Shown: positions 36,181 through 50,438, counted from the stretch's first letter. The stretch is 64,000 bases of DNA from Castellaniella sp. (GCF_004321985.1 NZ_SCQN01000044.1:147620-211619); one strand, 5' to 3'. The notes: generated by a model not told the origin, from the sequence alone. A program made the numbers and translations.

Positions 36181-37103
36181 AGACAACAGGATTTCGAGGA
36201 TCAGGCCTCGCCGGGCTGATACCTTACGGATACCTGGCCAGCGCCATGTTCGTGGTCGGGATCTACGTGGCCTTGAGCAAGCCGCTGGCGGCGGCGTTTC
36301 CCGTGTTTCTGCTCGGGTGGCTGCGGTTCGGCATTGCCGGCGTGGTGACGTTGCGCTGGCTGCGCAAGCCGTCAGCCGAACCCAGGCTGGGCTGGCGTCT
36401 GAAGGGGTTGCTCTTCCTGAGCTCCTTCATCGGCAGCTTCCTTTTCACGATCTGCATGGTGCTGGGCGTCAGCCGTAGTGGCGCCGTAGCGGCCGGCGTC
36501 ATCCTGTCGGCCATCCCGGCCTCCGTGGCCATCCTCAGCCGGATTGTCTTGCACGAGGTGATCCGCCCCCGAGTCATCGCCGCCATTGTCTGTGGCGTTG
36601 CGGGGATCGCGCTGCTTGCACTGGCGCAGCCCTCGACGGATGCCCAGGGTCCCCAAGGAGACTGGATCGGCTACCTGTTGCTGAGCGCCACCGTCATGTG
36701 TGAAGCATGCTATGTGGTGATCGGAAAGCAGTTGACTGCCGTTCTGTCGTCCAAGCGCATCAGTGCGCTAGTCAATCTGTGGGGTTTCGTCCTGATGATG
36801 CCGGCGGGTGCCTGGATCGCCTGGAGTTTCGACTTCAGCGCAGTGGCGCTCTCGAGCTGGCTGTTGCTGCTGTTCTACGCCATGGCGGCCAGTGTCTGGA
36901 CCGTCTGGCTATGGATGACAGGACTGCGCAGCGTCCCTGCCTCGCAGGCTGGCGTATTCACCGTCATGCTCCCGGTTGGCTCGGCCAGTATCGGCGTGAT
37001 GGCGTTGGGTGAGCCCTTCGGTTACCAGCATGCCCTGGCCTTCACACTGGCGCTTATCGGCCTGCTGTTGGCAGCATGGCCGTCGCAGCGTGTTCGATCA
37101 TGA
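36177..37103 (+). CDS. EamA-family (DMT) transporter, second copy
   Basis: Encodes 308 residues, again with about ten membrane segments and two EamA repeats, but diverged from its neighbour (SAMFVVGIYVALSKPLAAAFP; VMLPVGSASIGVMALGEPFG). Translational coupling with the first copy suggests they may be made together, perhaps as a heterodimer as in other paired small transporters. The last 50 bases overlap the 3' end of recJ on the other strand. Confidence 0.85.
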   Translation: MKTTGFRGSGLAGLIPYGYLASAMFVVGIYVALSKPLAAAFPVFLLGWLRFGIAGVVTLRWLRKPSAEPRLGWRLKGLLFLSSFIGSFLFTICMVLGVSRSGAVAAGVILSAIPASVAILSRIVLHEVIRPRVIAAIVCGVAGIALLALAQPSTDAQGPQGDWIGYLLLSATVMCEACYVVIGKQLTAVLSSKRISALVNLWGFVLMMPAGAWIAWSFDFSAVALSSWLLLLFYAMAASVWTVWLWMTGLRSVPASQAGVFTVMLPVGSASIGVMALGEPFGYQHALAFTLALIGLLLAAWPSQRVRS

Positions 37104-38775
37104 GTTGCACCGTGGTCCGGCCACCCCATGTGTTGCGTTCCAGGCGGTAGACCGCCTCGATGGTTTCAGGCAGCGGTTCGGCGTGGTTGAACCAGATGGC
37201 ATCCATCCGCAGCCCGTCGCGCTCCAGGAACAATTTCAAGTGGCGATCCTTCAGCAGCCGCTGGTGCACGACCCGGAAGGTGTCCCGAAACGATGGCATC
37301 GGGAAACCTGCGCCCCAGATCTGCCCGTGCAGGAGTTCGGCCGTTTCGGCCGTCAGATAGTCTGGCTCCAGCGAGCCGTCGGTCAGGATGGTCTGGTCGA
37401 ATCCCTGGCAGCCGCTCAGCGTGCAGACGGCTTCATCGAAATGGCGTGAGAAGTCCTCGAAGGCCGCTGCGTGCAGGGTCAGGCCGGCCGCCATCGCGTG
37501 CCCGCCGAACTGCAGGATGGCGCCTGGCAGGCGCTTGCTGACCAGATCCAAGGCGTCGCGCAGATGCACATCAGGAATGGAGCGCCCGGAGCCGCGCAGG
37601 GTGTCGTGCGCATCGGGCGCAAAGGCGATGGCCGGCCGCCAATAGGTTTCTTTCAGCCGCGAGGCAACCAGGCCGATGATGCCCTGATGCCAGCCTGCCT
37701 GCCAGACGCAGACGCTTGCGGCCCGGGTCGGCGGCTGAGCGTCCAGTTGGGCCAGCGCTTCGTCGCGCATGGTCGATTCCCGTTCGCGGCGTTCGCGGTT
37801 GATGGCATCCAATGATTGGGCCAGCGACCGGGCCCGCTCTGGGTTGTCTTCCAACAGGCAGTGAATGCCCAGGCTCATGTCGGCCATGCGCCCGGCGGCA
37901 TTGATGCGTGGCCCCAGTGCGAAACCCAGGTCGCTGGTCGTGGCCTCGTGCGCATCCCGGTCCGCGACCTGGAAGAGAGCGGCAATGCCAGGCTGCATCC
38001 GACCCTGGCGGATGCGCCGCAGACCCTGGGTCACCAGCAGCCGGTTGTTGGCATCCAATCGCACCACATCCGCGACGGTTCCCAGGGCGACCAAATCGGC
38101 ATAACGGTCTAGTCTTGGGCCCTGCCGGTCCGGGAATGCGCCACGCGCTCTCAGGACCGCCCGTACCGCCAACAATACGTAGAAGATCACGCCCACACCC
38201 GCCAAGTGTTTGGAGGGGAAGCTGCACCCCGCCTGGTTGGGGTTGACGATAGCCAAGGCCTGCGGCAGCGCGGCACCGGGCAGGTGGTGGTCGGTCACGA
38301 TCACCTCCATGCCTGCTGCATGCGCTGCGGCCACGCCCTCGATGCTGGCAATGCCGTTGTCCACCGTGATGAGCAGGTCAGGTTTGCCGGCGGGGTGTCG
38401 TAGGGCGAGGTCCACCACGGCCGGTGAGAGCCCATAGCCCGTCTCGAATCGATTGGGGACCAGGAAATCGACCTGGGCGCCCATATCGCGCAGTCCCCGC
38501 ACCGCCACTGCACAAGCGGTCGCGCCATCGCAGTCGTAGTCCGCGACGATCATCAGCCGCTTGCGGGCGGTAATCGCATCGGCCAGCAGTTCCGCGGCCA
38601 GGTCGACGTGACTCAGGCGCTTCGGCGGTATCAGCCCTTCCCATTCGGTGGATGCCGGTTGACTGACGCCGCGCGCCGCCCAGAGCCTGGCCAGTAGCGG
38701 ATGGATACCCGCGCCGATCAGCTCTGATGTCCGCTCAGGGTGCGGCTCGCGTGAGTGGATTAGCGGCTGCACCAC
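37054..38775 (-). CDS. recJ: Single-stranded-DNA-specific exonuclease RecJ
   Basis: About 573 residues if started at the GTG at 38775 (E. coli RecJ 577). DHH-family motifs are complete: VADYDCDGATACAVA (motif I), TVDNGIAS (motif II), VTDHHLPG (motif III), then LGTVADVV, GPRINAAGRMAD, and the DHHA1 motif FGGHAMAAGLTL. It degrades ssDNA 5' to 3' in RecF recombination and mismatch repair. The frame stays open far upstream because a frameshift in the preceding gene merges the two frames, so the start is uncertain; 38772 is an adjacent alternative GTG. Confidence 0.9.
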   Translation of the reverse strand: MVQPLIHSREPHPERTSELIGAGIHPLLARLWAARGVSQPASTEWEGLIPPKRLSHVDLAAELLADAITARKRLMIVADYDCDGATACAVAVRGLRDMGAQVDFLVPNRFETGYGLSPAVVDLALRHPAGKPDLLITVDNGIASIEGVAAAHAAGMEVIVTDHHLPGAALPQALAIVNPNQAGCSFPSKHLAGVGVIFYVLLAVRAVLRARGAFPDRQGPRLDRYADLVALGTVADVVRLDANNRLLVTQGLRRIRQGRMQPGIAALFQVADRDAHEATTSDLGFALGPRINAAGRMADMSLGIHCLLEDNPERARSLAQSLDAINRERRERESTMRDEALAQLDAQPPTRAASVCVWQAGWHQGIIGLVASRLKETYWRPAIAFAPDAHDTLRGSGRSIPDVHLRDALDLVSKRLPGAILQFGGHAMAAGLTLHAAAFEDFSRHFDEAVCTLSGCQGFDQTILTDGSLEPDYLTAETAELLHGQIWGAGFPMPSFRDTFRVVHQRLLKDRHLKLFLERDGLRMDAIWFNHAEPLPETIEAVYRLERNTWGGRTTVQLMIEHAATAMLPTAGR

Positions 38776-39672
38776 CAGCGTCTCCAGTCGCGGGATTTCA
38801 GCCGCATCCACCAATGGGGCGGAACGGTCAGGGTGATGAATCGGTCGCGGCTCGTGAGCACCAGCGTGGGAGCGGTCTTTGCCAGGGGTGCGAAGCAATC
38901 TTGCTCCAGCTGGTCCAGCGCCTGGATCCATCCCCCCCCAGTCCTGGCGGGTTGCCGCATCCAGCAGCGCCGGCTCAATGACGGTGTCAGGCGGCAGAGG
39001 TTGCGTCAGCTGGTTGATGCGTGCGCCGCCATACAGCCAGAGGCTGTTGATGGGTACCAGGCCAGCTTGGGTGCGCTCCAGGTTGACCGGGTGCTCGAAC
39101 CAAGCCATCTGCAGCGTGTTGATCAGGCGCCGCCAGGGCCGTGCGATGGTGTCTCGCGGCCACCAGTCGTTGACGGCACTCACCGCTACCAGTGCGGGGC
39201 TGGCGCAGGCGAGTCCAGTCAGCTCTGGTGAACGGACCCGCCAGGAAGTAGCAGAGTCGCGGTCGAGTTCAATCCCGCTTCCGGTCGTGAGTTCGCGGGC
39301 ACTGGCGAGCAGTGCTGCCGCATGTGCTTCAGTAATGGATAGCTGCTCGGCCGGCAGCAGTGCAGCGCCATCGCGCGAAGGCGCCATGTGAATGAGTTCA
39401 GCGAGCCAGACCGGCTGATCGTCCGGTGCCTGCGTGCGCAGCGGTCCCAGACCTGCGCTAATATGCTCGCCTTGTGCAGGCTGAAAGCCGCGAGCCTGCA
39501 GCAGCCAGTGTTCCAGCGGTGTACACCAGGTGTCCGCCGCTGCGCTGGGCGTGACTTTTGCTGTTGCGTACAGGAACCACCAGGCTAGTGTGGGCGCATG
39601 TTGCGTCAGGTGGGGTGCCAGTTCGGCGGCAACCTCGGGATCGGGCAGAGCCCCTGGCAGTACGATGTGCAT
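38760..39672 (-). pseudogene. Conserved phosphoglycerate-mutase-like gene upstream of recJ, frameshifted
   Basis: The frame starts at ATG 39672 (MHIVLPGALPDPEVAAELAP) and encodes a protein that related Burkholderiales carry just upstream of recJ, often labelled as phosphoglycerate-mutase-like. At 38932-38939 there are 8 C (8 G on this strand). With 7 G the frame would run on as DWGGWIQALDQLEQDC and stop at TAA 38762-38760, giving 303 residues. With 8 G it shifts and runs without a stop straight into recJ. Either a real one-base insertion or a homopolymer sequencing error explains this. Function of the intact protein is not known to me. Confidence 0.75.
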
Positions 39673-39713
39673 GGCGGAATTGTAGAGTCATTCGGACGGG
39701 GCGATAAATTGAC

Positions 39714-40985
39714 ATGAGTTACGAGTGGTGGATTGGAGCCCGTTACGCGGGACTCGCGCATATCGGCCGGGGTGGGCGCCGCGGTGACCGCTTCGTGTCG
39801 TTCGTGGCGGCGAGTTCCATGGCTGGCATTGCGTTGGGGGTCGCTGCGCTCATCATCGTGTTGTCAGTCATGAATGGCTTCCAGACACAGGTTCGCGATC
39901 GCATGTTGTCGGTGCTGCCGCACATCGAGGTTTATGTGCCAGGGGCTGATCATGAGCAGGTGCTGGCCCACTGGCAAGATTTGGCGCGGGATGCGCGTCG
40001 CGATCCAGAAGTGCGCGGGGCTGCGCCATTCGTCGCGGCACAGGGGATGCTGGCGCGCGGTCAGGGCCTGAGTGGCGTGCAGGTGCGTGGTATCGACCCT
40101 TCGGTGGAGCCGCATGTTTCCGATCTCGCGGGACAGATGCAGTCGGGTGGGCTGGATAGCCTGGTTCCAGGCTCATTTCACATGATCGTGGGTAGCCAGA
40201 TCGCCCAGTCGCTGGGTCTGACAGTCGGCGATACGGTGCTGTTGCTCGCACCCCAGGGGTCGATTTCACCGGCGGGCTTTGCACCGCGCATGCGCCAGTT
40301 CACGGTGACCGGAATCTTTTCAACCGGTTATTACGAATATGACGCCTCGCTCGTGTTCGTGGACGACGAAGACGCGGCGCGTGTCTTTCGCGACAGTGGA
40401 GTGGGCGGGGTACGGCTGCGCATTGCCGACATGCAGCGTGCCCCTGAAGTCGCCCACCGCTTGCTCGGCCTGATGCCGCCGGGGGTGCAGGCCACCGACT
40501 GGACCCAGAACAATCGCACCTGGTTCGCCGCCGTGCAGACTGAAAAGCGCATGATGTTCCTGATCCTGACGCTGATCGTTGCGGTGGCGGCGTTCAATCT
40601 CCTGTCGTCGCTGGTGATGGCGGTCAAAGACAAGCAGTCGGATGTGGCGATCTTGCGGACCCTGGGCTCGACGCCGACGGAAGTGGCCCGCATCTTCTTG
40701 GTCCAGGGGGCGCTCATCGGCGTGGTCGGGACGGCGGCCGGCGTCTTGTTCGGTACGCTGGTCGCTTACAACATTGACGTGATCGTGCCCTGGATCGAAC
40801 GGCTTCTGGGGGTGCACTTTTTGCCGCAACAGATCTACTTCATCAGCGAGCTGCCTTCCAGCCCACAGGTCGGCGACATCGTCACCATTGGGGTGACGTC
40901 GCTGATCCTGTCGCTGCTGGCGACTCTGTATCCGAGCTGGCGGGCGTCACGCTTGCAGCCTGCACAGGTGCTGCGCCATGACTGA
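39714..40985 (+). CDS. lolC: Lipoprotein-releasing ABC transporter permease LolC/E
   Basis: Encodes 423 residues. One N-terminal membrane helix (about 32-55, VSFVAASSMAGIALGVAALIIVLSVMNGFQ region), a large periplasmic domain (about 55-270), and three C-terminal membrane helices give the MacB/LolCE topology. The motifs MNGFQTQVRDRML and LRTLGSTPTEVARIFLVQGALIG are characteristic. With LolD it lifts lipoproteins off the inner membrane to LolA. Only one permease gene is present here, so it probably works as a homodimer (LolF style). The lolD start overlaps its end by eight bases. Confidence 0.93.
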   Translation: MSYEWWIGARYAGLAHIGRGGRRGDRFVSFVAASSMAGIALGVAALIIVLSVMNGFQTQVRDRMLSVLPHIEVYVPGADHEQVLAHWQDLARDARRDPEVRGAAPFVAAQGMLARGQGLSGVQVRGIDPSVEPHVSDLAGQMQSGGLDSLVPGSFHMIVGSQIAQSLGLTVGDTVLLLAPQGSISPAGFAPRMRQFTVTGIFSTGYYEYDASLVFVDDEDAARVFRDSGVGGVRLRIADMQRAPEVAHRLLGLMPPGVQATDWTQNNRTWFAAVQTEKRMMFLILTLIVAVAAFNLLSSLVMAVKDKQSDVAILRTLGSTPTEVARIFLVQGALIGVVGTAAGVLFGTLVAYNIDVIVPWIERLLGVHFLPQQIYFISELPSSPQVGDIVTIGVTSLILSLLATLYPSWRASRLQPAQVLRHD

Positions 40986-41676
40986 TCGCGCTCCAGGAGT
41001 CATTGAAGTGCTGCGTGCGGAGCACCTGGCGAAGACTTATGACGAAGGCGCCGGGCGGGTCGAGGTTCTGCGCGACGTCAGTCTGTCGGTCAATGCGCAC
41101 GAGATGGTCGCGGTGGTCGGGGCTTCCGGCTCCGGCAAGAGCACTCTGCTGCATGTGCTGGGGCTGCTGGACCAGCCTGATCAAGGGCGCCTCTGGGTCG
41201 CTGGCGAGCCTACGGACCATCTGGGCGAGCGCAAGCGCAGCCACCTGCGCAATCGGGCGCTAGGTTTTGTTTACCAGTTCCACCATTTGCTGCCGGAGTT
41301 CTCGGCGCTGGACAATGTGGCCATGCCGCTCATCGTACGCCGGCTGGCGCGCGATGAGGCCCGCAAACAGGCCCGGGACTTGCTGGAGCAGGTAGGGCTT
41401 GGCAATCGGGCGACGCACTTTCCGGGGCAGCTTTCGGGCGGCGAGCGCCAGCGCGTGGCGCTGGCGCGTGCGCTGGTGACGAAGCCGTCCTGCGTGCTGG
41501 CGGACGAGCCGACCGGTAACCTGGATCGGCATACTGCCGATGCCATGTTCGAGCTGCTGAGACGCATCAATCAGACGCTGGGAACTGCCTTCGTGATCGT
41601 GACGCACGACCCGGCGCTGGCCGCACTGGCGCATCGCCGTCTGAACATGCTGGCGGGAGCATTGACGGCCGCCTGA
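40978..41676 (+). CDS. lolD: Lipoprotein-releasing system ATP-binding protein LolD
   Basis: Encodes 232 residues. Motifs: Walker A GASGSGKST, LolD motif YQFHHLLPEFSALDNVAMP, signature LSGGERQRVALARAL, Walker B VLADEPTGNLD, switch VTHD. It hydrolyses ATP to drive lipoprotein release by LolC. Confidence 0.95.
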   Translation: MTDRAPGVIEVLRAEHLAKTYDEGAGRVEVLRDVSLSVNAHEMVAVVGASGSGKSTLLHVLGLLDQPDQGRLWVAGEPTDHLGERKRSHLRNRALGFVYQFHHLLPEFSALDNVAMPLIVRRLARDEARKQARDLLEQVGLGNRATHFPGQLSGGERQRVALARALVTKPSCVLADEPTGNLDRHTADAMFELLRRINQTLGTAFVIVTHDPALAALAHRRLNMLAGALTAA

Positions 41677-41727
41677 ACCGCGTCGGGCCTCAGCAGCGCA
41701 GTGGACGGCTGCTGAGGGGGAGACGAC

Positions 41728-42555
41728 ATGTTGATCGACACGCACTGCCATCTGGATGCAAGCGAATTCGACGATGACCGGGATAGGGTCATTCAGCGTG
41801 CCACACATGCCGGCGTGGGGTGCATTGTCATTCCGTCGGTAAGCCGCGCCAATTTCGAGACGGTGCGTCGGCTGGCCCATACCGTTCCGGGAGCCGTCTA
41901 TGCGCTGGGGATCCATCCGCTTTATGTGGCACAGGCCTCGGAAGACGATCTGGATGCGCTGGATGTGTGCCTGCAGGCGTCGCACGACGACCCAAAGCTG
42001 GTAGCCATCGGAGAAATCGGCCTGGACCATTTCGTGCCGGACGTCAACACGCCGGAGCTGCGGGCACGACAGGAATATTTCTATACCCGCCAGCTGACAC
42101 TGGCGCAGCGGCATGACCTGCCCGTGCTGCTGCACGTGCGCCGGTCGCAGGATGACTTGCTGAAGCACCTGCGGCGTTGCTCACGTATCGGCGGTATCGC
42201 GCACGCCTTCAACGGCAGCTTTCAGCAGGCGCAGCAGTTTCTGGATCTTGGCTTCGCGCTGGGCCTGGGCGGCGCCATGACTTTTGAGCGATCGCTTCAG
42301 ATCCGGCGTCTGGCTGCGCAGTTGCCGTTGTCGGCATTAGTGCTGGAAACCGATGCGCCCGACATCCCGCCTGCGTGGCTGGGGCGTGATGAGCGCGGAC
42401 GCAGGGTATCCGCCCGCAATGAGCCTGCGGAAGTTGCCGGCATCGCACGTGCGCTGGCCGGGCTGCGGCAGTTGCCGCAGGATACGATTTCCGAGGCGTG
42501 CCTGCGGAACGCCTGCGAGGTCCTCCCCCGTCTGGCCGCCTTCCTGAGCCGCTGA
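41728..42555 (+). CDS. tatD: TatD-family metal-dependent DNase
   Basis: Encodes 275 residues of a TIM-barrel hydrolase. Metal-binding residues appear in order: THCHLD at the N-terminus, GIHPLY, GEIGLDHF, LLHVRRS, HAFNGS, and ETDAPDIPP. TatD proteins are 3'-5' DNases implicated in repair and DNA turnover. It lies between lolD and comEC; linkage to either is not obvious. Confidence 0.9.
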   Translation: MLIDTHCHLDASEFDDDRDRVIQRATHAGVGCIVIPSVSRANFETVRRLAHTVPGAVYALGIHPLYVAQASEDDLDALDVCLQASHDDPKLVAIGEIGLDHFVPDVNTPELRARQEYFYTRQLTLAQRHDLPVLLHVRRSQDDLLKHLRRCSRIGGIAHAFNGSFQQAQQFLDLGFALGLGGAMTFERSLQIRRLAAQLPLSALVLETDAPDIPPAWLGRDERGRRVSARNEPAEVAGIARALAGLRQLPQDTISEACLRNACEVLPRLAAFLSR

Positions 42556-42664
42556 GTCATTCTCGTCACCACCGGGTTTCCCGGGTGGCCTGGAAGGGCA
42601 CACCCATCGTCCTTTTGGCGCCGGACCGGACTACCGTGGCAGGGTGAAAATCCAGGAGGCTGCC

Positions 42665-46560
<3,896 letters not shown>

Positions 46561-46562
46561 TC

Positions 46563-47600
46563 ATGGCGGAAGAAAAGCTCAGAACCAAGCCCATGACCAT
46601 GATCCAGGCGCTTCGTTCGGCGATGGACCTCATGCTGGATCGCGACGATGACGTCGTGGTCTTTGGCGAGGATGTCGGCTATTTTGGCGGCGTCTTTCGG
46701 TGTACCGAGGGCCTGCAGGCAAAATATGGCGTCTCCCGTGTGTTTGATACGCCGATTTCCGAAAGCGGTATCGTGGCGGCCGCCATCGGCATGGGAGCCT
46801 ATGGCTTGCGGCCGGTAGTGGAAATCCAGTTCGCTGACTATTTCTATCCGGCGGCGGACCAGATCTACTCCGAGGCGGCACGCCTGCGCTACCGGTCGGC
46901 CGGTGGATTTACTGCTCCTCTGACCATCCGCATGCCATGCGGCGGGGGGATCTTTGGTGGGCAGACCCATAGCCAGAGCCCGGAGGCGCTATTCACGCAT
47001 TGCGCGGGGCTGCGGACGGTGATGCCGTCCAATCCCTACGATGCCAAGGGGCTGTTGATCAGCGCCATCGAATGCGACGATCCAGTGATCTTCCTGGAGC
47101 CCAAGCGGCTGTACAACGGTCCCTTTGACGGCCACCATGACCAGCCCGTGGTGCCTTGGTCCAAGCATCCGTTGGGCAACGTCCCGGAGGGCTATTACCA
47201 TGTGCCGCTTGATTCCGCGTCGCTTTATCGCGAAGGCAAGGACCTGACGGTGCTGACCTACGGCACGATGGTGTATGTGGCCGAAGTCGCCGCACACGCT
47301 GCCGGCATCGAGGCCGACATTATCGACCTGCGCAGTCTATGGCCTCTGGACCTGGAGACCATCACCGCGTCGGTGCGCAAGACCGGGCGTTGCGTGGTGC
47401 TGCACGAAGCCACGCGAACCAGCGGTTTTGGCGCCGAGCTGGCCGCGCTGGTCCAGGAGCACTGCTTCTACCATCTCGAAGCCCCAATCGAACGCATCAC
47501 CGGTTGGGATACGCCTTATCCGCACTCGCACGAGTGGGCCTATTTTCCGGGTCCGAAGCGAGTCGCAGAGGCGTTCAAGCGCGCATTTCGGGAGGCATAA
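46563..47600 (+). CDS. bkdA2: Branched-chain 2-oxoacid dehydrogenase E1 beta subunit
   Basis: Encodes 345 residues of a transketolase-like beta subunit. It has the GEDVGYFGGVFRCTEGL, DTPISESGIVAAAIGMG and PCGGGIFGGQTHSQSPE motifs (the last carries the active-site His). It forms the alpha2-beta2 E1 with the preceding product. Its stop overlaps the E2 start by one base (TAATG). Confidence 0.94.
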   Translation: MAEEKLRTKPMTMIQALRSAMDLMLDRDDDVVVFGEDVGYFGGVFRCTEGLQAKYGVSRVFDTPISESGIVAAAIGMGAYGLRPVVEIQFADYFYPAADQIYSEAARLRYRSAGGFTAPLTIRMPCGGGIFGGQTHSQSPEALFTHCAGLRTVMPSNPYDAKGLLISAIECDDPVIFLEPKRLYNGPFDGHHDQPVVPWSKHPLGNVPEGYYHVPLDSASLYREGKDLTVLTYGTMVYVAEVAAHAAGIEADIIDLRSLWPLDLETITASVRKTGRCVVLHEATRTSGFGAELAALVQEHCFYHLEAPIERITGWDTPYPHSHEWAYFPGPKRVAEAFKRAFREA

Positions 47601-48982
47601 TGGGCATTCACATCATCAAGATGCCGGATATCGGCGAAGGAATCGCGGAAGTCGAACTGGCGGAATGGCACGTCCAGGTGGGCGATGCAGTGGTCGAGGA
47701 TCAGGTCCTCGCCGACGTGATGACGGACAAGGCCACAGTCCAGGTCCCATCGCCAGTCCAAGGGCGAGTAGTGGCGCTGGGCGGCAAGGCGGGCGACGTG
47801 ATGGCCGTGGGGACTGAACTCATCCGTCTCGAGGTCGAAGGCGCGGGCAACGAGGATACAGTCGCGGCGGCTTCGGCCTCCCGGGCTGGCATGCCGGCGC
47901 GTGCGGCGTCGCCTGTCGAATCGCCATCGGCGACCCCGGCATCAGCACCAGCACCGGAAGGCCCCGCACACACCGCCACCCCGGTACAGATGCAGGCCGC
48001 CCCGGCTGACGAAGAATCGTCTTCGGCGGATGTGGTACCGGTTACGCCGCGCAGCGGGCATGTGCAGCACTCGGCTTCCCACACACCAGCGCGCACCGAG
48101 GGGCAGCGCCCGCTGGCTTCGCCTGCCGTGCGCCGCCGCGCATGGGATCTGGGTGTCACACTGCAGTATGTGCCCGGCACGGGCCCTGCCGGGCGCGTCA
48201 CCCACGGGGACCTGGACGCATGGCTGGCGCGGGATCGCAACGAAACATCGCACCGCACCACGGCATCGCTCTACGACGCCCACAACGAGGAAACTCAGGT
48301 TCCGGTCATCGGCTTACGGCGCAAGATCGCCCAGAAGATGCAGGAATCGAAGCGTCACATTCCACACTTCACGTATGTCGAAGAGACCGATGTTACCGAG
48401 CTCGAATCGCTGCGTGCGCGCCTGAATGCCCGCTACGGCCTCGAGCGTGGCAAGCTCACGCTGCTGCCGTTCCTGGTGCGTGCGCTGGTGCTGGCGTTAC
48501 GCGACTTCCCGCAGATCAATGCGCGTTTTGACGACGATGCCGGTGTTGTGACCCGGTACGGCGCCGTTCACCTGGGGATTGCGGCGCAGACGCCATCCGG
48601 TCTCATGGTGCCGGTGGTGCACCACGCCGAGACACTGGACCTGTGGTCCTGCGCAGCGGAAATCTCCCGGCTTGCCGAGGCGACGCGCCAAGGCAAGGCT
48701 GCCCGCGATGAGCTCACCGGCTCCACCATCACGATCACCAGCCTGGGGCCGCTAGGCGGGATCGTCTCCACGCCGGTCATCAATTGGCCAGAGGTTGCCA
48801 TCATCGGCATCAATCGGGTGGTCGAGCGGCCGGTCTTCCAGGGGACCCAGATCGTGGCGCGCAAGCTCATGAACTTGTCCTCATCCTTTGACCATCGCGT
48901 GGTCGACGGCATGGATGCCGCCGAATTCGTCCAGTGCATCCGGCGTTATCTGGAATGCCCGGCACTCTTGTTTGTGGAGTAA
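47600..48982 (+). CDS. bkdB: Dihydrolipoamide acyltransferase E2 of the branched-chain complex
   Basis: Encodes 460 residues from the ATG at 47600 with GGAGG upstream. Order: one lipoyl domain with Lys44 ([13 protein letters not shown]), an Ala/Pro/Ser-rich linker (about 85-160), a peripheral subunit-binding domain ([30 protein letters not shown] region), and the catalytic domain with [15 protein letters not shown] and [12 protein letters not shown]. It transfers the acyl group to CoA and forms the core of the complex. Confidence 0.94.
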   Translation: MGIHIIKMPDIGEGIAEVELAEWHVQVGDAVVEDQVLADVMTDKATVQVPSPVQGRVVALGGKAGDVMAVGTELIRLEVEGAGNEDTVAAASASRAGMPARAASPVESPSATPASAPAPEGPAHTATPVQMQAAPADEESSSADVVPVTPRSGHVQHSASHTPARTEGQRPLASPAVRRRAWDLGVTLQYVPGTGPAGRVTHGDLDAWLARDRNETSHRTTASLYDAHNEETQVPVIGLRRKIAQKMQESKRHIPHFTYVEETDVTELESLRARLNARYGLERGKLTLLPFLVRALVLALRDFPQINARFDDDAGVVTRYGAVHLGIAAQTPSGLMVPVVHHAETLDLWSCAAEISRLAEATRQGKAARDELTGSTITITSLGPLGGIVSTPVINWPEVAIIGINRVVERPVFQGTQIVARKLMNLSSSFDHRVVDGMDAAEFVQCIRRYLECPALLFVE

Positions 48983-48984
48983 GC

Positions 48985-50400
48985 ATGTCCGGTTCCGTGA
49001 ATACCACTTTGCTCATCATCGGCGGCGGCCCCGGCGGCTACGTGGCGGCCATCCGGGCAGCGCAACTGGGAGTGCCCACCGTGCTGGTCGAGGGCGCATC
49101 GCTTGGCGGCACCTGCCTGAACATCGGCTGCATTCCCTCGAAGGCGCTCATCCATGTGGCTGAGCAATTTCATGCGCTTCAGGCCTATGCTGGTGATTCG
49201 CCCCTGGGCATCCGCACCCGGGCGCCCGAGCTGGATCTGGCGCGCAGCGTGGCCTGGAAGGATGGCATCGTGAAGCGCCTGACAGGTGGGGTGGCGACTC
49301 TGCTGAAGCGCCACAAGGTGACGGTGATTCAGGGTTGGGCGCATATCGTGGACGGCAAGACGGTGGATGTCACATCCGAAGGCGCCAAAGGCAAGGCGGG
49401 CGCGCCGCAGCGCATTCGCTGCGAGCACATGCTGCTGGCTACGGGTTCCGAGCCGGTGGCCCTGCCTTTCATGCCTTTTGGCGGCAAGGTCATTTCCTCC
49501 ACCGATGCTCTGTCGCCCCGGGAATTGCCCAAGGCCCTCGCAATCGTGGGCGCTGGCTACATCGGCCTGGAATTGGGCGTGGTCTATCGCAAGTTCGGGG
49601 TCAAGGTGGATGTGGTGGAAGCTCAGGACCGCATTCTGCCCGCTTATGACGCCGAACTGGTCAAGCCCGTGCATGCATCCCTGAAAGCCTTGGGCGTAGG
49701 GCTGCATCTGCAGACCCAGGTTCTGGGCCTTGCCGAAGACGGGGAGGGTATCCGCATTCAGCCGCCAAAGTCCGAGGAGCGGGTACTGGCTGCCGATCAG
49801 GTGCTGGTGGCTGTCGGCCGCAAGCCGCGCAGCCGGGGGTTCGGGCTCAGTTCGCTGATGCTGGACATGAACGGCCTGGCGGTTCGCGTGGATGATCGCT
49901 GCCGCACCTCCATGAATGGAGTCTGGGCCATCGGCGACCTGACGGGTGAACCGATGCTGGCGCATCGCGCTATGGCTCAAGGCGAGTGTGTGGCGGAACA
50001 GGTTGCCGGCCAGATGCGGCAATTCGTGCCGCAAGCGATTCCAGCTGTCTGCTTCACAGACCCCGAGGTCGTGACGGCAGGGCTCTCTCCCGCACAGGCC
50101 GAAAAGGCCGGCATGGATGCGATCGAGGGGGTGTTCCCGCTAGCGGCCAACGGCCGGGCGATGACACTGGAATCCACGGACGGCTTCGTGCGCGTGGTGG
50201 CCCGGCGTGACAATCACTTGATCGTCGGTTGGCAGGCCGTGGGACGCGGGGTTTCTGAATTCGCTGCGGCGTTTGCCCAGTCCATCGAAATGGGCGCGCG
50301 TCTCGAGGACGTAGCCCATACCATCCATGCGCACCCGACGCAGGGCGAAGCCATCCAGGAGGCGGCTTTGCGGGCTTTGGGCGAGGCCATTCACATCTGA
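48985..50400 (+). CDS. lpdV: Dihydrolipoamide dehydrogenase E3
   Basis: Encodes 471 residues from the ATG at 48985. It has the FAD motif [19 protein letters not shown], the redox disulfide Cys44/Cys49 ([14 protein letters not shown]), the NAD motif [12 protein letters not shown], and the C-terminal HAHPTQGEA with the catalytic His-Glu pair. It reoxidises the lipoyl group. It closes the bkd operon two bases after bkdB. A specific (LPD-Val type) role is inferred from position. Confidence 0.94.
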   Translation: MSGSVNTTLLIIGGGPGGYVAAIRAAQLGVPTVLVEGASLGGTCLNIGCIPSKALIHVAEQFHALQAYAGDSPLGIRTRAPELDLARSVAWKDGIVKRLTGGVATLLKRHKVTVIQGWAHIVDGKTVDVTSEGAKGKAGAPQRIRCEHMLLATGSEPVALPFMPFGGKVISSTDALSPRELPKALAIVGAGYIGLELGVVYRKFGVKVDVVEAQDRILPAYDAELVKPVHASLKALGVGLHLQTQVLGLAEDGEGIRIQPPKSEERVLAADQVLVAVGRKPRSRGFGLSSLMLDMNGLAVRVDDRCRTSMNGVWAIGDLTGEPMLAHRAMAQGECVAEQVAGQMRQFVPQAIPAVCFTDPEVVTAGLSPAQAEKAGMDAIEGVFPLAANGRAMTLESTDGFVRVVARRDNHLIVGWQAVGRGVSEFAAAFAQSIEMGARLEDVAHTIHAHPTQGEAIQEAALRALGEAIHI

Positions 50401-50403
50401 TCG

Positions 50404-50438
50404 GCCGACCGCCGCTGGCGCCTGATACGGCAGTCGGC
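50404..50438 (+). terminator. Possible terminator of the bkd operon
   Basis: GCCGACCGCCG and CGGCAGTCGGC pair over 11 bases with one mismatch around a 13-base loop, starting four bases after the lpdV stop. There is no T tract, so this is weak. Confidence 0.35.

Noticed and set aside
37054-39672. Genuine 872-residue fused exonuclease
   Set aside because: The join occurs at a homopolymer, and the other frame continues the conserved upstream protein to its own stop, so a frameshift is the better reading; kept as a finding about phase variation.
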